The notes beneath the pieces were generated by a model that saw nothing but the letters and a program-made list of their open reading frames with translations, was not told the DNA's origin and did not search any database. DNA of 6,825 nt from assembly GCA_014729735.1 (NCBI GenBank), contig WJJN01000101.1, forward strand, positions 1 through 6,825, written 5' to 3'. Position 1 is the first letter of the stretch. Each line of letters opens with the position of its first letter. Both the position numbers and the translations under genes were made by a program. The stretch is from Candidatus Zhuqueibacterota bacterium. GTDB lineage: Bacteria > Zhuqueibacterota > Zhuqueibacteria > Thermofontimicrobiales > Thiofontviventaceae. Shown here piece after piece: positions 6,798-6,825 of this stretch.

Positions 6798-6825
6798 CTC
6801 CCCCATTGAAAGGGGATTTAGGGGG
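6798..6825. repeat. C/G-run inverted repeat, cut by right edge (probable dispersed intergenic repeat)
   Basis: The plus strand shows CCCCC (6800-6804), ATTGAAA, GGGG, ATTTA, then GGGGG (6821-6825) at the window end. CCCC and GGGG can pair over a seven-base loop, or the outer five-base runs over a longer one. Short elements of the type 'CCCCCTAAATCCCC...GGGGGA' are known to occur in many copies between genes in various bacteria; only part of this one is visible and copy number cannot be judged here. Confidence 0.5.

Overview
This window comes from a bacterial chromosome of moderate GC content. Every gene that can be supported lies on the minus strand, so transcription runs from the right edge towards the left. 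In transcription order the intact genes are murJ (lipid II flippase), lspA (lipoprotein signal peptidase), a small acidic protein ending in a SEC-C zinc motif, and a three-gene operon for proton-translocating NAD(P) transhydrogenase (pntAA, pntAB, pntB). The left ~500 bases hold the remains of two further genes.

Right part (4481-6825): murJ starts just downstream of a C/G-rich inverted-repeat element that is cut by the window edge. lspA follows after ~100 bases and has its own near-consensus sigma-70 promoter (TTGACA, 17 bases, TATATT). Both proteins act in the inner membrane on envelope building: MurJ moves the peptidoglycan precursor across it, and LspA trims lipoprotein precursors. The SEC-C gene follows lspA closely and its specific function is unknown.

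Middle (1994-3748): a ~300-base gap separates the SEC-C gene from the pnt operon. It forms the operon's leader and contains an inverted repeat whose 3' arm is the pntAA Shine-Dalgarno sequence, so the ribosome site could be masked by RNA folding. The pnt genes are tightly packed (10 and 35 bases apart) with strong Shine-Dalgarno sites. The arrangement is the split three-polypeptide type known from Rhodospirillum and Thermus, not the fused E. coli type. The enzyme couples proton flow to hydride transfer between NADH and NADP+.

Left part (1-593): a rho-independent terminator ends the pnt operon. Beyond it lie a ~30-residue fragment resembling a nucleotidyltransferase active-site region and a frameshifted PhnB-like (VOC/glyoxalase fold) gene running off the left edge. 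These are decayed or wrongly assembled gene remains.

Organism: the sequence fits a bacterium with ordinary sigma-70 and Shine-Dalgarno signals. The protein flavour and the C/G-rich repeat suggest something in or near the FCB/Calditrichota-type lineages, but this is a weak inference. I see no mobile element, CRISPR array, tRNA or rRNA, and no convincing undescribed multi-gene system. The most notable points are the transhydrogenase lacking the membrane histidine at both of its known positions, the masked pntAA ribosome site, and the two gene remnants missed by plain ORF calling.
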